Notes: generated by a model from the letters alone, not told the origin. Shown: positions 1 through 8,403, counted from the stretch's first letter. The stretch is DNA of 21,659 nt from Tritrichomonas foetus (GCA_001839685.1 MLAK01001309.1:1-21659), one strand, 5' to 3'. Numbers and translations are program-made.

Positions 1-72
1 ATTTCATTCTTGAAACTATTTCATTCTTGAAACGAAATCTGAAGCAAAAAGATAATATCTGAAGAATGAAAT
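1..72. repeat. 17-bp tandem duplication with an inverted partial copy
   Basis: Bases 1-16 (ATTTCATTCTTGAAAC) recur exactly at 18-33, giving two tandem units with a 17-bp period. The first 11 bases of the unit also occur inverted at 62-72. The cluster lies just past the 3' end of the minus-strand glucosyltransferase gene. It may continue left of the window, so the copy number is unknown. Confidence 0.7.
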
Positions 73-103
73 TCTTTCTACAACACTTTTTATTCACATA
101 AAC

Positions 104-107
104 TTTA
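104..107 (-). terminator. TAAA poly(A) signal overlapping the stop codon
   Basis: The TAA stop of the glucosyltransferase gene is followed by A, making TAAA on the minus strand. In Trichomonas vaginalis, UAAA at the stop codon acts as the polyadenylation signal. Confidence 0.5.
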
Positions 108-1112
108 TTCTTTTGATTCTTTTATGTCAGCCTTCATTTTTATTGTCCAGAGTCCTAATCTGTAGTATATTGCTATTTGGACCAAGTCTATTGCCATTTT
201 TATCATTGCTGAAACCTTCATTTTTGAATCGCCAACTTCATTCCACTCGACTGGGATTTCATCGATTTCCATGTCTCTTCGTGCGGCAATCACGAGCAAT
301 TCTGGGTCGAAACACCACCTCTGGATGTGCTGGTTCGGGAAGAGCCATCGGGCTGCTTCACGAGTGAACATCTTAAATCCACATTGTGTATCATGAATCC
401 CTTGAACGCCAGACACAATCACCAACATATGGAAAGCTAAACCTAAGAATTTCCTGAGCGGTGTTCGATTTGCCTTTTCTGAGCCATCATCCAAGTGTGC
501 TCTTGAGCCAACGACCACTGCTTCTTTGTTGGTTTTTCTGAGCTCATTTATTTTATTTTCAAGTGGTCCAATTTCTGTAATCGTTGTTGCGCCGTCAGCA
601 TCAACCATTAAAATCAATTGGCCTCTTGAGTGAAGTGATCCAGCCTGAACGGCTGCTCCTTTTCCCATGTTGAATGGCTGGCGTAGCAAGCGGACTTCAG
701 GATGTTGTCGGGCATAAGCAAGAACAACTTCAGCAGTTCTGTCCTTCGAGCCATCATCAACAACGACGATTTCCCACGTAAAGTTCGGATCGTTGATCTG
801 TCTGGTATTCAAATAGTCAACTGTCTCTTCAAGCATTGAAGGAATTCGTTTTTCTTCATTGTAGGCTGGAACAACGAGAGACATATATAATTCGGGCTGA
901 TTGAAAACAGTTGGGTATGGAACTGGGTCGGATGGGTCTTTCATTGGTTCGACATAGTAGGAAAGCTTTCGGGGGTCGCCTGTTGGCAAAATTGTAAAAT
1001 CGTATAATGTCTGATCCGAAATGAAGCGATCGATTAAAACGTAAAAGAAAGAGACAACAAGAAGAACGATAAGCGCAATATTGATAAGATTCGAGATTTG
1101 ATCTGGCTCCAT
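105..1112 (-). CDS. ALG5: Dolichyl-phosphate beta-glucosyltransferase (ALG5 type)
   Basis: The family moves glucose from UDP-glucose to dolichyl phosphate on the cytosolic face of the ER, making Dol-P-Glc for lumenal glucosyltransferases. The 335-residue product matches the usual ALG5 length. It has one N-terminal membrane segment (about 8-28), then a GT-A family 2 domain: [10 protein letters not shown] at 78-87, [11 protein letters not shown] at 116-126, the metal-site motif DADGAT at 171-176, GSRAHL at 202-207 and DTQCGFKMF at 241-249. The C-terminal block RWCFDPELL (265-273) followed by [12 protein letters not shown] (286-297) is typical of ALG5 and separates it from the related Dol-P-mannose synthase DPM1. 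The ATG at 1110-1112 gives a hydrophobic N terminus as expected. The stop reads TAAA. The codons are GC-richer than those of the large genes nearby. It is divergent from the COMM-domain gene, 411 bp away. Family assignment is firm; substrate is inferred from homology. Confidence 0.92.
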   Translation of the reverse strand: MEPDQISNLINIALIVLLVVSFFYVLIDRFISDQTLYDFTILPTGDPRKLSYYVEPMKDPSDPVPYPTVFNQPELYMSLVVPAYNEEKRIPSMLEETVDYLNTRQINDPNFTWEIVVVDDGSKDRTAEVVLAYARQHPEVRLLRQPFNMGKGAAVQAGSLHSRGQLILMVDADGATTITEIGPLENKINELRKTNKEAVVVGSRAHLDDGSEKANRTPLRKFLGLAFHMLVIVSGVQGIHDTQCGFKMFTREAARWLFPNQHIQRWCFDPELLVIAARRDMEIDEIPVEWNEVGDSKMKVSAMIKMAIDLVQIAIYYRLGLWTIKMKADIKESKE

Positions 1113-1126
1113 ACAAGAAAAGTTTC

Positions 1127-1132
1127 AACGAC
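1127..1132 (-). promoter_or_regulatory. Myb-recognition-like element (AACGAC) upstream of ALG5-type gene
   Basis: AACGAC on the plus strand (GTCGTT in gene orientation) lies 14 bp upstream of the start codon. It resembles the AACGAY core of Myb-recognition elements described for Trichomonas promoters. The same core recurs close to four other starts in this window. Confidence 0.4.
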
Positions 1133-1489
1133 AAAGATGATGAAATTGGCCTATTAAGGTCATTTGACAGGTAAATTAATTCACCTATGTCTTAATACTT
1201 TTCGAGATAACTATCTCAATTTATATTACTCTTTTATCTTGAAATTCTTTAAAATTATTCGATATTTTATTCAATGAATGATTTTAAATCTTAATTACAT
1301 TTATTTATTTTGAGGAAAATTCCTGTTTATTCCAATCATAATATCATTATTTTCGATTCATTCACAATATCAAATTTTTTGTTGTGGTTTCAGATTAAAT
1401 ATATGATTCTAATGATAGAAGTTACACTAAATAAGAAATATGTGGATTTTTTTCTCTTCTCTTTGAAAAACAATTGAAAAGTGTCAGGC

Positions 1490-1495
1490 TATCGT
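1490..1495 (+). promoter_or_regulatory. Myb-recognition-like element (TATCGT) upstream of COMM gene
   Basis: TATCGT, the MRE-2r sequence of the T. vaginalis ap65-1 promoter as I recall it, lies 28 bp upstream of the COMM-domain start codon. TCGTC directly overlaps it and gives a second partial core. Confidence 0.4.
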
Positions 1496-1523
1496 CGTCC
1501 TAGTGCTAAATTTAATTTAAAAA

Positions 1524-2111
1524 ATGTCTGTTCTTGTTATGCCCCCAAGCGTCCGCGCTTCAATGGACGCAGTCGAGCAAGCAGCAGAAAGCGTTCATGT
1601 TCATTATCTCGTCAAGACAGCCGTTTTTTACCTCATCGGAAAATTATCTGAAGCCGATATCAAATACCGAGCCCGCGAATCACAAGTTGCGCTTACAACA
1701 TTTGCCGAAGCAATAGATTGCATTTCTTGGATTTTGTGCGAAGCAGTTCGTTGCCATTGCTCCGTTGATCAATTCAGAGAATTTATTGCAGAGAGTGAAA
1801 TCTTAAATACGCCAGAAGTTCTTCAAGTTTATGAAGAATCCATCAACACTATTCATAAATGCCTCAACAAAGTATCGCCAGATTCAGATCATTTCGTGAG
1901 CTTGGACTGGCGCGTACAGGTCGAATACATGAGGCGATCATTAAAACAGTTCAAACGCCCACACGTTGTCATGAATTTGAAGACAACAGCGGGAACCAAC
2001 ACAATCGAAGCAACTCCAGAAATGCTCGTCCAGCTCCACGACACACTCGATCACGCTTTGCAGAGCTGCAGAACAGCACAGTTCAGACGTATTCAACGGT
2101 TTGTTAAGTAA
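1524..2111 (+). CDS. COMM domain-containing protein (COMMD family)
   Basis: COMMD proteins form a hetero-decameric ring that joins CCDC22/CCDC93 in the CCC complex, which works with Retriever and WASH in endosomal recycling. The product has 195 residues, normal for the family. Residues 1-120 are mostly helical with no recognisable motif, fitting the variable HN domain. Residues 125-183 look like the COMM domain: SLDWRVQVEY at 126-135 with the conserved Trp129, a beta strand around VVMNLKTT at 148-155, then a terminal amphipathic helix, EMLVQLHDTLDHALQ at 166-180. A short basic tail ends the protein. Which of the ten COMMD paralogues it matches cannot be told by eye. The ATG at 1524 is the first in frame. 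The stop reads TAAA. Codon use is GC-rich for this window. Another helical protein is possible but less likely. Confidence 0.75.
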   Translation: MSVLVMPPSVRASMDAVEQAAESVHVHYLVKTAVFYLIGKLSEADIKYRARESQVALTTFAEAIDCISWILCEAVRCHCSVDQFREFIAESEILNTPEVLQVYEESINTIHKCLNKVSPDSDHFVSLDWRVQVEYMRRSLKQFKRPHVVMNLKTTAGTNTIEATPEMLVQLHDTLDHALQSCRTAQFRRIQRFVK

Positions 2112-2112
2112 A
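2109..2112 (+). terminator. TAAA poly(A) signal overlapping the COMM gene stop
   Basis: The stop TAA is followed by A. A 12-base A run lies about 20 bp further on (from 2130). Confidence 0.5.
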
Positions 2113-2747
2113 CCACATTTTTTATCCATAAAAAAAAAAAATCTGATTTTTCATTAATTTTACTTAATACTATTCTTTTGGCTGTTTTCGCTCCTTTAGG
2201 GCTCACAGAAATGCCCGGGAATATGAGAAAAATCCGATCATACGAAGTTATAAAGTAAAAAAAGAATGGATGATCAACAAGTAGTAACGACCAAATAAGC
2301 TATGAAAAATGATGAGAGATCAACTTTTTAATAACAAAATATCCTTGGAGCATGTTCTCATATTTGTGATATGAAATGTTTATTATTCGGGAAATGCTTC
2401 TTCACACAATTTTCATTTTCCAAAATCATTTTGGACAGATGCGCGAATCCCAACATTCCTTCTTTTACATAATAATAGAAATAAATAAATCAAAAAAAAA
2501 AGGAAAAAACATTATTCAAAATGAATTTTTTTATCAATTATTATCAACTGAGTTAGATTTCAAATAATTCTTGTTCAAAGTAGTACATGTATCATGATCG
2601 AATATGTATTTATTGGTGAAATATTTGTTGATGTTTTTCATCAAACTTTTTGTGGAGCATTCAAAGTGAAAAACATTCATGTTTTTCTTCATATATTTAC
2701 TTCTTTATGGCTCTTCAAAAAGACCTAAACACACTGCTACCAATGAT
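2112..2747. other. Intergenic spacer with a GC-richer island
   Basis: This spacer of about 0.64 kb lies between two plus-strand genes. Most of it is AT-rich and featureless. The exception is about 2178-2260, where GC rises and CCTTTAG (2193-2199) is followed by a 15-codon frame starting at ATG 2211 and ending in TAAA at 2256-2259. A second promoter-like AACGAC at 2286-2291 precedes a 9-codon frame (2302-2331). No tRNA or recognisable snRNA was found. The 63-codon frame at 2376-2567 has no protein-like composition and is ignored. Confidence 0.5.
2689..2693 (+). promoter_or_regulatory. Initiator-like TCATA near the lysine-rich gene
   Basis: TCATA fits the Trichomonas initiator TCA-Y-W, with A+1 at 2691. 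The next ATG is at 2707, 16 bp after A+1, a normal trichomonad 5' UTR length. That ATG, however, is not in the frame of the lysine-rich protein. Confidence 0.3.
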
Positions 2748-3284
2748 ATGTTTGCGAGTGGGGTGTTCGAAAAGATAGAAAACCCCAAACAAAAAAGGAA
2801 ACCAGAATGGAAATCCATCATTGAACATATTGATCCAACAGAAGATACAGAACCAGATATTGACCATCATGATATAGATGATGAATTATATAAAGACAAA
2901 TATAAGCAGGAAATCAAGCAAGAAGATGAATTAACTTCTACGTTAAGAAGAATGAAAGCTAAACACAAGCTTAGAAATAAAATCAAAAAATTCTTCGCAA
3001 AAAATGTAAAAAGGGATTTAAGAAGTTTAGAAGAACAAGTTTTCACCAAAATAAGAATGAGAAGAATGAAACAAGATGTTTCAACTAAAAATCATGAAAT
3101 GCCTAAAAGTAAAACTAATATTGCTATAGTTAAAAAAGCTCCCATGACAACCAAAAGAAAAGCCGAGACCAAACCTAAAGCGACAGTCAAAAAAGCTCAA
3201 CCTTCCACAAATAAGAAAACTAAAAATAATAAAAGCACACAAAAGAAAAAGAACAAAAAGAAATCAAAGAAAAAGAAGAGATAA
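2748..3284 (+). CDS. Hypothetical lysine-rich protein, start uncertain
   Basis: I do not recognise a family. From the ATG at 2748 the product has 178 residues. The N-terminal third is mixed (FASGVFEKIENPKQK), followed by an acidic stretch rich in Asp/Glu/His. A charged helical segment follows (RRMKAKHKLRNKIKKFF and onward). The last 60 residues are almost only Lys, Thr, Ala, Pro, Ser and Asn, ending in a run of Lys. Such tails are common in nucleolar, ribosome-biogenesis or chromatin proteins, so a nuclear or nucleolar site is a guess. The frame is open upstream to ATG 2679, but that adds a hydrophobic leader (FFFIYLLLY) that fits poorly. An initiator-like TCATA points to ATG 2707 in another frame, so a single-base loss near 2709 is possible. 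The stop reads TAAAA. It converges on the WD-repeat gene 109 bp away. Confidence 0.55.
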   Translation: MFASGVFEKIENPKQKRKPEWKSIIEHIDPTEDTEPDIDHHDIDDELYKDKYKQEIKQEDELTSTLRRMKAKHKLRNKIKKFFAKNVKRDLRSLEEQVFTKIRMRRMKQDVSTKNHEMPKSKTNIAIVKKAPMTTKRKAETKPKATVKKAQPSTNKKTKNNKSTQKKKNKKKSKKKKR

Positions 3285-3285
3285 A
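3282..3285 (+). terminator. TAAA poly(A) signal at stop of the lysine-rich gene
   Basis: The TAA stop runs into an A tract, giving TAAAAA. It supports the view that this frame is a real gene. Confidence 0.45.
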
Positions 3286-3380
3286 AATCGAAAGAAAATG
3301 ATGAACCAATAACTTTTGACTAATGAATTAATAGTTATGTAAAATAGGAGGGGAAAAAAATATTCTTTATATGTCAATTT

Positions 3381-3384
3381 TTTA
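3381..3384 (-). terminator. TAAA signal downstream of the WD-repeat gene
   Basis: On the minus strand the stop is TAAT, and the first TAAA begins 9 bases beyond it. The convergent 3' ends of the two genes lie within about 110 bp. Confidence 0.4.
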
Positions 3385-3393
3385 GAAAACATA

Positions 3394-6300
3394 TTATTTA
3401 TGGATTACTAATTTATCAGCAACCTTTTGTAAAAATGACATTTTAGGTGCTTGTCCTTCGAAAACAATGTTGCAGGCGTTCTTCAAAACAATTTTACTTT
3501 CACTCTTCCAATTAACAGTTGTTACTTTTGAGAGTTCTGGTAATTGTTGTGAACCAATCAATTCAAAAGGTTCTCTGGATTTTCCTTGTGTTGCTCCAAC
3601 CCATGTAAGCATCCTTTCCTTTTCCGTAACAATAACAACTCGTGAACCATTAGGTGAAAATGAAACACATGAAATTGGTCCACTAGAAGCATGAGTTGAC
3701 CAAACAACCTGTCCATTTTCTTTTGATATAATTTTCATTATTCCATCAATTCCACCAAAAGCTACAAAATTTCTAGAATAAGCAAAATAAGAATTATTTT
3801 TCGCGATAGCAGCAAAAAGATCATTATATTGATTTCCAAAATTAGTATTTCTTTTATGTTCTGTACCAATTGCATGATTAATCATGGTATTCATCAAAGA
3901 TCGATCCGGATTAAACCATCTTTCAAACAAATGAACAATCAATCGAATAACTTCGGGTTTTTGCATATCAAAAGCAACCACATAGAACTCAAATGGTTTA
4001 ATAAGTGCAAGACTAATGACTTTCGATTCAGGAATTGTATTTTTAATACATTCATGAATTAGTGTTTGGAAAAAGGCACAAAGATCTCCTATATACTGAG
4101 AAAATATTTTGAATGAGCGAAGTAATAAATCAAATATTTCTTGTCTTTGGAAAATAATCGGGAAAATGTTATCAGCAGCTTCTCTTCCTAATTTTTCCGA
4201 TATTGAATATTTATTACAATGAATGAGCACAAAAGGTAAAACGATTGACCAATCACCAAAAAGTCTAACAACTTTTTGAACAGCATGATTACTTGCTTCT
4301 TCACCAAAGTTTTCCATTTCATCAGAGAGTAAATTCACAGAAATTGTTCTCAAATGTTCATTTGGAAATAACAAATAACTCGCTAATACAGAAAAAGAAG
4401 GTCTCACAGAATTCTTAAGCAATATTGTTGTTGTAGTCTGTGACATTGATGTAATAACAGACAAATTTTCATCATCAATAGCGCCTATGTAACATTGTGC
4501 AAGAGTAGAAGGTGCAACAGCATGAACAGTAGTAGTTAAAGGTGAAAAAGAAAACGGTAAATTTTCTGGTCTTTTAATTGGTATTGTAACTGAAAATTTA
4601 TCACCTGAAATTACGAATCCAAAATTGGAAATAAGACCACAATTACAATCAATGTGGACGCGAGCTTCACCGATGTGTTTTCGCCATAGAAGAACTAGTA
4701 AAGATAATTCAGGATCAGTTGAAATATGAAATGAATCAAATCTATTGTATATTTTTAAAAATGATAGAATATCGAGTGAAATTGCATACGTTTGACAATT
4801 TGGCATCACTAAAGGCACAATTTTATAGAATTTATTATTTTTATTGTTTCCTTCATTTTCAAATCCTTTTTTATTATTTAAATAATGATCATCATTTTCA
4901 GTTAAAGAACTAATGTTGTTTTCACTACGACTTTCTTTTTGATTCTGACTAAAATTCGTAGTAGTTTTATTGTTTGCATGTAAAATATGTTTAATTGGAC
5001 GAGAAACTTTAATCATCCTTTTTGAAACTAATTTTCCTTCAACATTCCATGAATAGCAAGTTGTTGATTCACATAGAGCATGAAAGAGCCCTCCCATATA
5101 ATTTACTTCAATAACAGGTGAGTTATGACCACTACAGAGCACAATGGATCGCATTGAAAGTGAATTAATAACTGAGAATGTATTTTGTTTACCAATAACT
5201 ATAATCCATCCTTTTTCAGCAATATATTTAATTTTAGAAATTGGCTCGCATAAGTCATAAAAAGTTGCTATTAATGAATCGGTCCATGCTTTAACAGATC
5301 CATCGTTTGAAAATGAAAAGAAAGTTGATCCTTGACCAGGAGAAAACAATAAATTAGCGCCTTGATGATTTCCAATTTTTTTATTATTAAGAAAAACAGA
5401 AAAGTCTTTCAATATTTTCGCTTCATTTGTAATTGGGTCACCAACAGCACACCTACAAACCACTTCGGATTTAAAAATTTCAGTTAAATCAACAATTAGT
5501 TTCTTGTCTTGATTTTGACAAGATAAAAGAGAATTTGAATTTGATGAAATTAAAAAGCCTTCATCGGTAACAACAAAGGGTCCAATAATATCATCACATT
5601 CCCAAACTAAAGAAACAAAGTCTTCATTTCCTGAATCATTTTTAAAACCTTCAGATGTCTTTTCATCATTGAAAATTGGAGAATTAATTATTTGTGATTC
5701 AAGAGTTCTAGATACATTATCAATATTTAAAAGATATTGTACTTTAGATGTTTGCATATTATCAATAACTGAAGTATCTTGATTTTTCAACACTTTCCAA
5801 ATTTCGATATGACCGTTTTTTGTTTGAATAGTAAACATGGAATCATTCACCCATTTTCCATATGTAAAAGAATCATTTTCATTATTTATCCTTTTAGTAA
5901 TTAATGGATTATCAGTTGCATAAATAGCCCACATTTCTTTAGTAATAATTAAAAGAAAAGATAACTGCGGTGAAATAATTGAAAAACAAGGCAAATTTTC
6001 ATTTCGTTGAAATGAATAAAGACATTCAACAGATTGATTTATAGAAAAAACTCCAACTGAGCCATCTATACAAGAAACAGCAGTTAGTTGGCCATGTGTT
6101 GTTAACGTATATATAGTTGAAGTGAAACCAGAAACTCTCATAAGTAATGTTTCATCAAAAATGTCAGCAATTTCAATCGTTCCAAAAGCTTGAGAAGCAA
6201 CAAGAAATCTACTATTTTTACCATGAGATGAAATATCTTGTGAGTTTTCAGAAAATAAATAGGGAATGTTTTTAATGACTGTTTGATCATAAACAGAAAT

Positions 6301-6666
6301 AATTGAAATGGATCCATCTTGTGAAAGTGATGTAATACATGAATTATATATTTTTTGTTTACAATTACAAAATGATGTAATTTTTGTCGAATGTCCAAAA
6401 AGAAAACAAAAAGGTTCAAACGAAATAAGGTTATTTTTGTCTGACATTATTTTATGTGATAAAATCACGCCACTTTCTGTCCCAGCAAAGATAACATTAG
6501 AAAGTGTGTGGTCATTCCATGTTTCACTATCTTCGATAATTTTAGGATCATATTTTACAGCAAAAAAGCATGAAAATTGGAGATCAGGGCATGGTAAATC
6601 TTCCCATCCATAAAAACATACAGACAATGGAGATAGAAACTGATGCTTTTGATAATCAAAGTTCAT
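3394..6666 (-). CDS. WD-repeat protein resembling WDR7 / rabconnectin-3 beta
   Basis: WDR7 (Rbcn-3B) pairs with DMXL/rabconnectin-3 alpha to control V-ATPase assembly on endosomes and vesicles. The 1090-residue product has a divergent N-terminal WD propeller (about 1-300, with FLFGHSTKITSF near 90 and DGSVGVFSI near 205) and further WD-like segments (about 340-560). An Asn-rich insert follows at about 560-615, then a helical middle (about 770-930) and a C-terminal WD pair (about 960-1060). The order WD, linker, WD, helical block, C-terminal WD is that of WDR7. The last blocks echo it closely: GGIDGIMKIISKENGQVVW, then GPISCVSFSPNGSRVVIV, then MLTWVG and VNWKSESKIVL. It is shorter than human WDR7 (about 1490). 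Codons are AT-rich. The ATG at 6664-6666 is the first in frame. A different large WD-repeat trafficking protein is the main alternative. Confidence 0.6.
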   Translation of the reverse strand: MNFDYQKHQFLSPLSVCFYGWEDLPCPDLQFSCFFAVKYDPKIIEDSETWNDHTLSNVIFAGTESGVILSHKIMSDKNNLISFEPFCFLFGHSTKITSFCNCKQKIYNSCITSLSQDGSISIISVYDQTVIKNIPYLFSENSQDISSHGKNSRFLVASQAFGTIEIADIFDETLLMRVSGFTSTIYTLTTHGQLTAVSCIDGSVGVFSINQSVECLYSFQRNENLPCFSIISPQLSFLLIITKEMWAIYATDNPLITKRINNENDSFTYGKWVNDSMFTIQTKNGHIEIWKVLKNQDTSVIDNMQTSKVQYLLNIDNVSRTLESQIINSPIFNDEKTSEGFKNDSGNEDFVSLVWECDDIIGPFVVTDEGFLISSNSNSLLSCQNQDKKLIVDLTEIFKSEVVCRCAVGDPITNEAKILKDFSVFLNNKKIGNHQGANLLFSPGQGSTFFSFSNDGSVKAWTDSLIATFYDLCEPISKIKYIAEKGWIIVIGKQNTFSVINSLSMRSIVLCSGHNSPVIEVNYMGGLFHALCESTTCYSWNVEGKLVSKRMIKVSRPIKHILHANNKTTTNFSQNQKESRSENNISSLTENDDHYLNNKKGFENEGNNKNNKFYKIVPLVMPNCQTYAISLDILSFLKIYNRFDSFHISTDPELSLLVLLWRKHIGEARVHIDCNCGLISNFGFVISGDKFSVTIPIKRPENLPFSFSPLTTTVHAVAPSTLAQCYIGAIDDENLSVITSMSQTTTTILLKNSVRPSFSVLASYLLFPNEHLRTISVNLLSDEMENFGEEASNHAVQKVVRLFGDWSIVLPFVLIHCNKYSISEKLGREAADNIFPIIFQRQEIFDLLLRSFKIFSQYIGDLCAFFQTLIHECIKNTIPESKVISLALIKPFEFYVVAFDMQKPEVIRLIVHLFERWFNPDRSLMNTMINHAIGTEHKRNTNFGNQYNDLFAAIAKNNSYFAYSRNFVAFGGIDGIMKIISKENGQVVWSTHASSGPISCVSFSPNGSRVVIVTEKERMLTWVGATQGKSREPFELIGSQQLPELSKVTTVNWKSESKIVLKNACNIVFEGQAPKMSFLQKVADKLVIHK

Positions 6667-6915
6667 GATGATGTATCATCCGAACGGTTTAAAGGTCAAA
6701 TATGATCAATATTGATATCAATTTCAAAATAATGCAATTTCATACATATTTATATTCATATTATTTTGTCACATCTTTCTAGTAGTTTCTATCAGATAAT
6801 TATTGAATAACTATTGCTCATGATTCTTTATCTAGCTTCGTTCAATTAATTTGATAAATATTTTGAGCTTTTTTTCGAAAAAAATCGGCAGATGTGGCCA
6901 AACCCCTTTCTGTGC

Positions 6916-6931
6916 CCAGATACTCATCTGG
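6916..6931. repeat. Short perfect hairpin CCAGAT-actc-ATCTGG
   Basis: A 6-bp stem with a 4-base loop sits in a locally GC-richer patch (about 6888-6940) of an otherwise AT-rich spacer. Function unknown. No T run makes it a clear Pol III terminator. Confidence 0.5.
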
Positions 6932-7108
6932 ACCCTAGTTTTTTTGGATATAATGATGTCATCCAAGCCTGTGTAAATTTCTGAGAAAAACGATTATTTA
7001 CTGACCAAATTGAAATTTAAATTGTTGAGACATTTTTTTACATCCACCAAATAATAACATGAAGAAAAATAGAAAACTAGGAGAAATTCTCATATCTCTA
7101 CCGTCAAG

Positions 7109-7243
7109 ATATTAATTTCTATGATGCCTGGTAATTCCATGATGATGAAAAAAAATCTGAATAAGATCTTTCATATCAAAAATAATATTTGATCTTGGGT
7201 TTTTTATCATCAATGACTTACCAGGCATCATAGAAATTAAGAT
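7109..7243. repeat. Fold-back (MITE-like) inverted repeat
   Basis: Positions 7112-7134 are the exact reverse complement of 7218-7240 (23 bp, core ATGATGCCTGG). The symmetry continues imperfectly inward: GATGAT/ATCATC, facing A and T tracts, and AAGATC at 7163-7168 against GATCTT at 7191-7196. Nearly the whole of about 130 bp can therefore fold on itself. No target-site duplication is evident at the edges and no coding frame lies within. It may be a non-autonomous element or a structured transcript. Confidence 0.75.
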
Positions 7244-7630
7244 TAGTCAAAAATTGAATATCACAAAAAAATTTTGCCAAAAACAATTTGGTTATTTTAT
7301 GTGATAATTATATGTTGGCATACATGTAAATTTAAACCAATTTTTAATTCAAATATGTCCTCCAAATATCAGAATTATTACACCGAGGCCGGTTAACCAA
7401 AATATTTTTACTCTTAACTTGAATACTCTTAATGCTAATTAGGTTATTTAAACAATGAAATTGAACTAATATAAAAATCTGAATAAATCAAAAAAAATTT
7501 GTGAATAATTGTGAAAAAGAGATCATGAAAAATACTTGAATAAGCCATATTTCATTGGAAGCTCCATGTGCTACATTGAAATTACGCCAATTTTTTATCG
7601 GGATTTCAAATTCACTCGATATTTGGAAGA

Positions 7631-7667
7631 ATCATCGGATAATCGGATCATCGGATCATCGGATCGG
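7631..7667. repeat. 8-bp tandem repeat ATCATCGG, about 4.6 copies
   Basis: Units ATCATCGG, ATAATCGG, ATCATCGG, ATCATCGG and a partial ATCGG run head to tail. One base differs in the second unit. It is a microsatellite-like array with higher GC than its surroundings. Confidence 0.8.
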
Positions 7668-8396
7668 AACTTTTTCAATAACAGTTACAGAAAAAGATGG
7701 ACGGTTTTTAGGAAATAGTCTTTCTTTGATTATCAACTTTTTCAATATAATTAAATGTTTAGATCCTCAGAAATGTATCATTTGGATTTTTTTCAAGGAT
7801 AAAACCAAATTGAATTCAAGAAAAATCTACATTAAGAATTTTTCTAGAGTTTATATACATTTCAATAATTGTTTGTGACGATGAATTTTTTTAAAATCAA
7901 ATTACTAAATTTGACATCATATTTTTTTACATCTAAAATCAGTTGATACAGATGGAGTGTCATACCAACATCCGATTTTTTTAGAATCAATGCATTTTAC
8001 TGAATCCATTTTAAAATTCATAAGCATAATTCACTAATCACAATAAATCAGAAAAAGTTTGCCATTTTTTAGAAATTTTCTAAATATTATTTCAAATATT
8101 GTGAATTATAAAACAAATTAAATGATGACAGTTTATTATATGAAAATTCTCACAAAATTAATCCAAACCCGGTCAAAAAATTCCTAAATGAATTGATTTT
8201 TCAAGGACAATTATTTATATAAGATTCTCAAAAAGCGTATCAAAACGGAAATTTCTATCATTAAGTCTAAACATGGTCAAATTATGGTCAAAGAAAAGAT
8301 AAATAGAAACTCGTATCTTCATGAAAAAGTTAAATATTTTATTCAAATTCGAAATTCTATATGAATCAATTGAATACAATGATATCCTATGATGTG

Positions 8397-8403
8397 AACG
8401 ATA
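8397..8403 (+). promoter_or_regulatory. Myb-recognition-like element (AACGATA) upstream of the membrane-protein gene
   Basis: AACGATA lies 22 bp upstream of the start codon at 8426. It is the best match in the window to the Myb-type core. Confidence 0.45.

Larger units (their letters stand above)
1113..1523. promoter_or_regulatory. Divergent promoter region between ALG5-type and COMM-domain genes
   Basis: This 411-bp AT-rich spacer has no open frame of interest. It separates two head-to-head genes and must carry both promoters. Near each start is one Myb-like element (listed separately). Neither start has a clear TCA-Y-W initiator in the last 40 bp. Nothing else stands out. Confidence 0.6.

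Noticed and set aside
856..1134. Second minus-strand frame overlapping the ALG5-type gene
   Set aside because: It is a shadow in another frame; the ALG5-type frame carries the conserved motifs.
2112..2258. In-frame open stretch after the COMM gene stop, suggesting readthrough
   Set aside because: The 48 codons include Lys and Phe runs from poly-A/T tracts, and the stop carries a TAAA poly(A) signal, so the transcript probably ends before it.
2724..2736. CCTAAACACACTG resembling the trichomonad intron 3' motif (ACTAACACACAG)
   Set aside because: It has an extra base, does not end in AG, and no GTATGT-like 5' splice site lies upstream.
7536..7878. Two overlapping plus-strand frames of 60 and 107 codons
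   Set aside because: Random-looking Phe/Ile/Asn/Lys composition, overlap with the tandem repeat, and no promoter element or TAAA stop.
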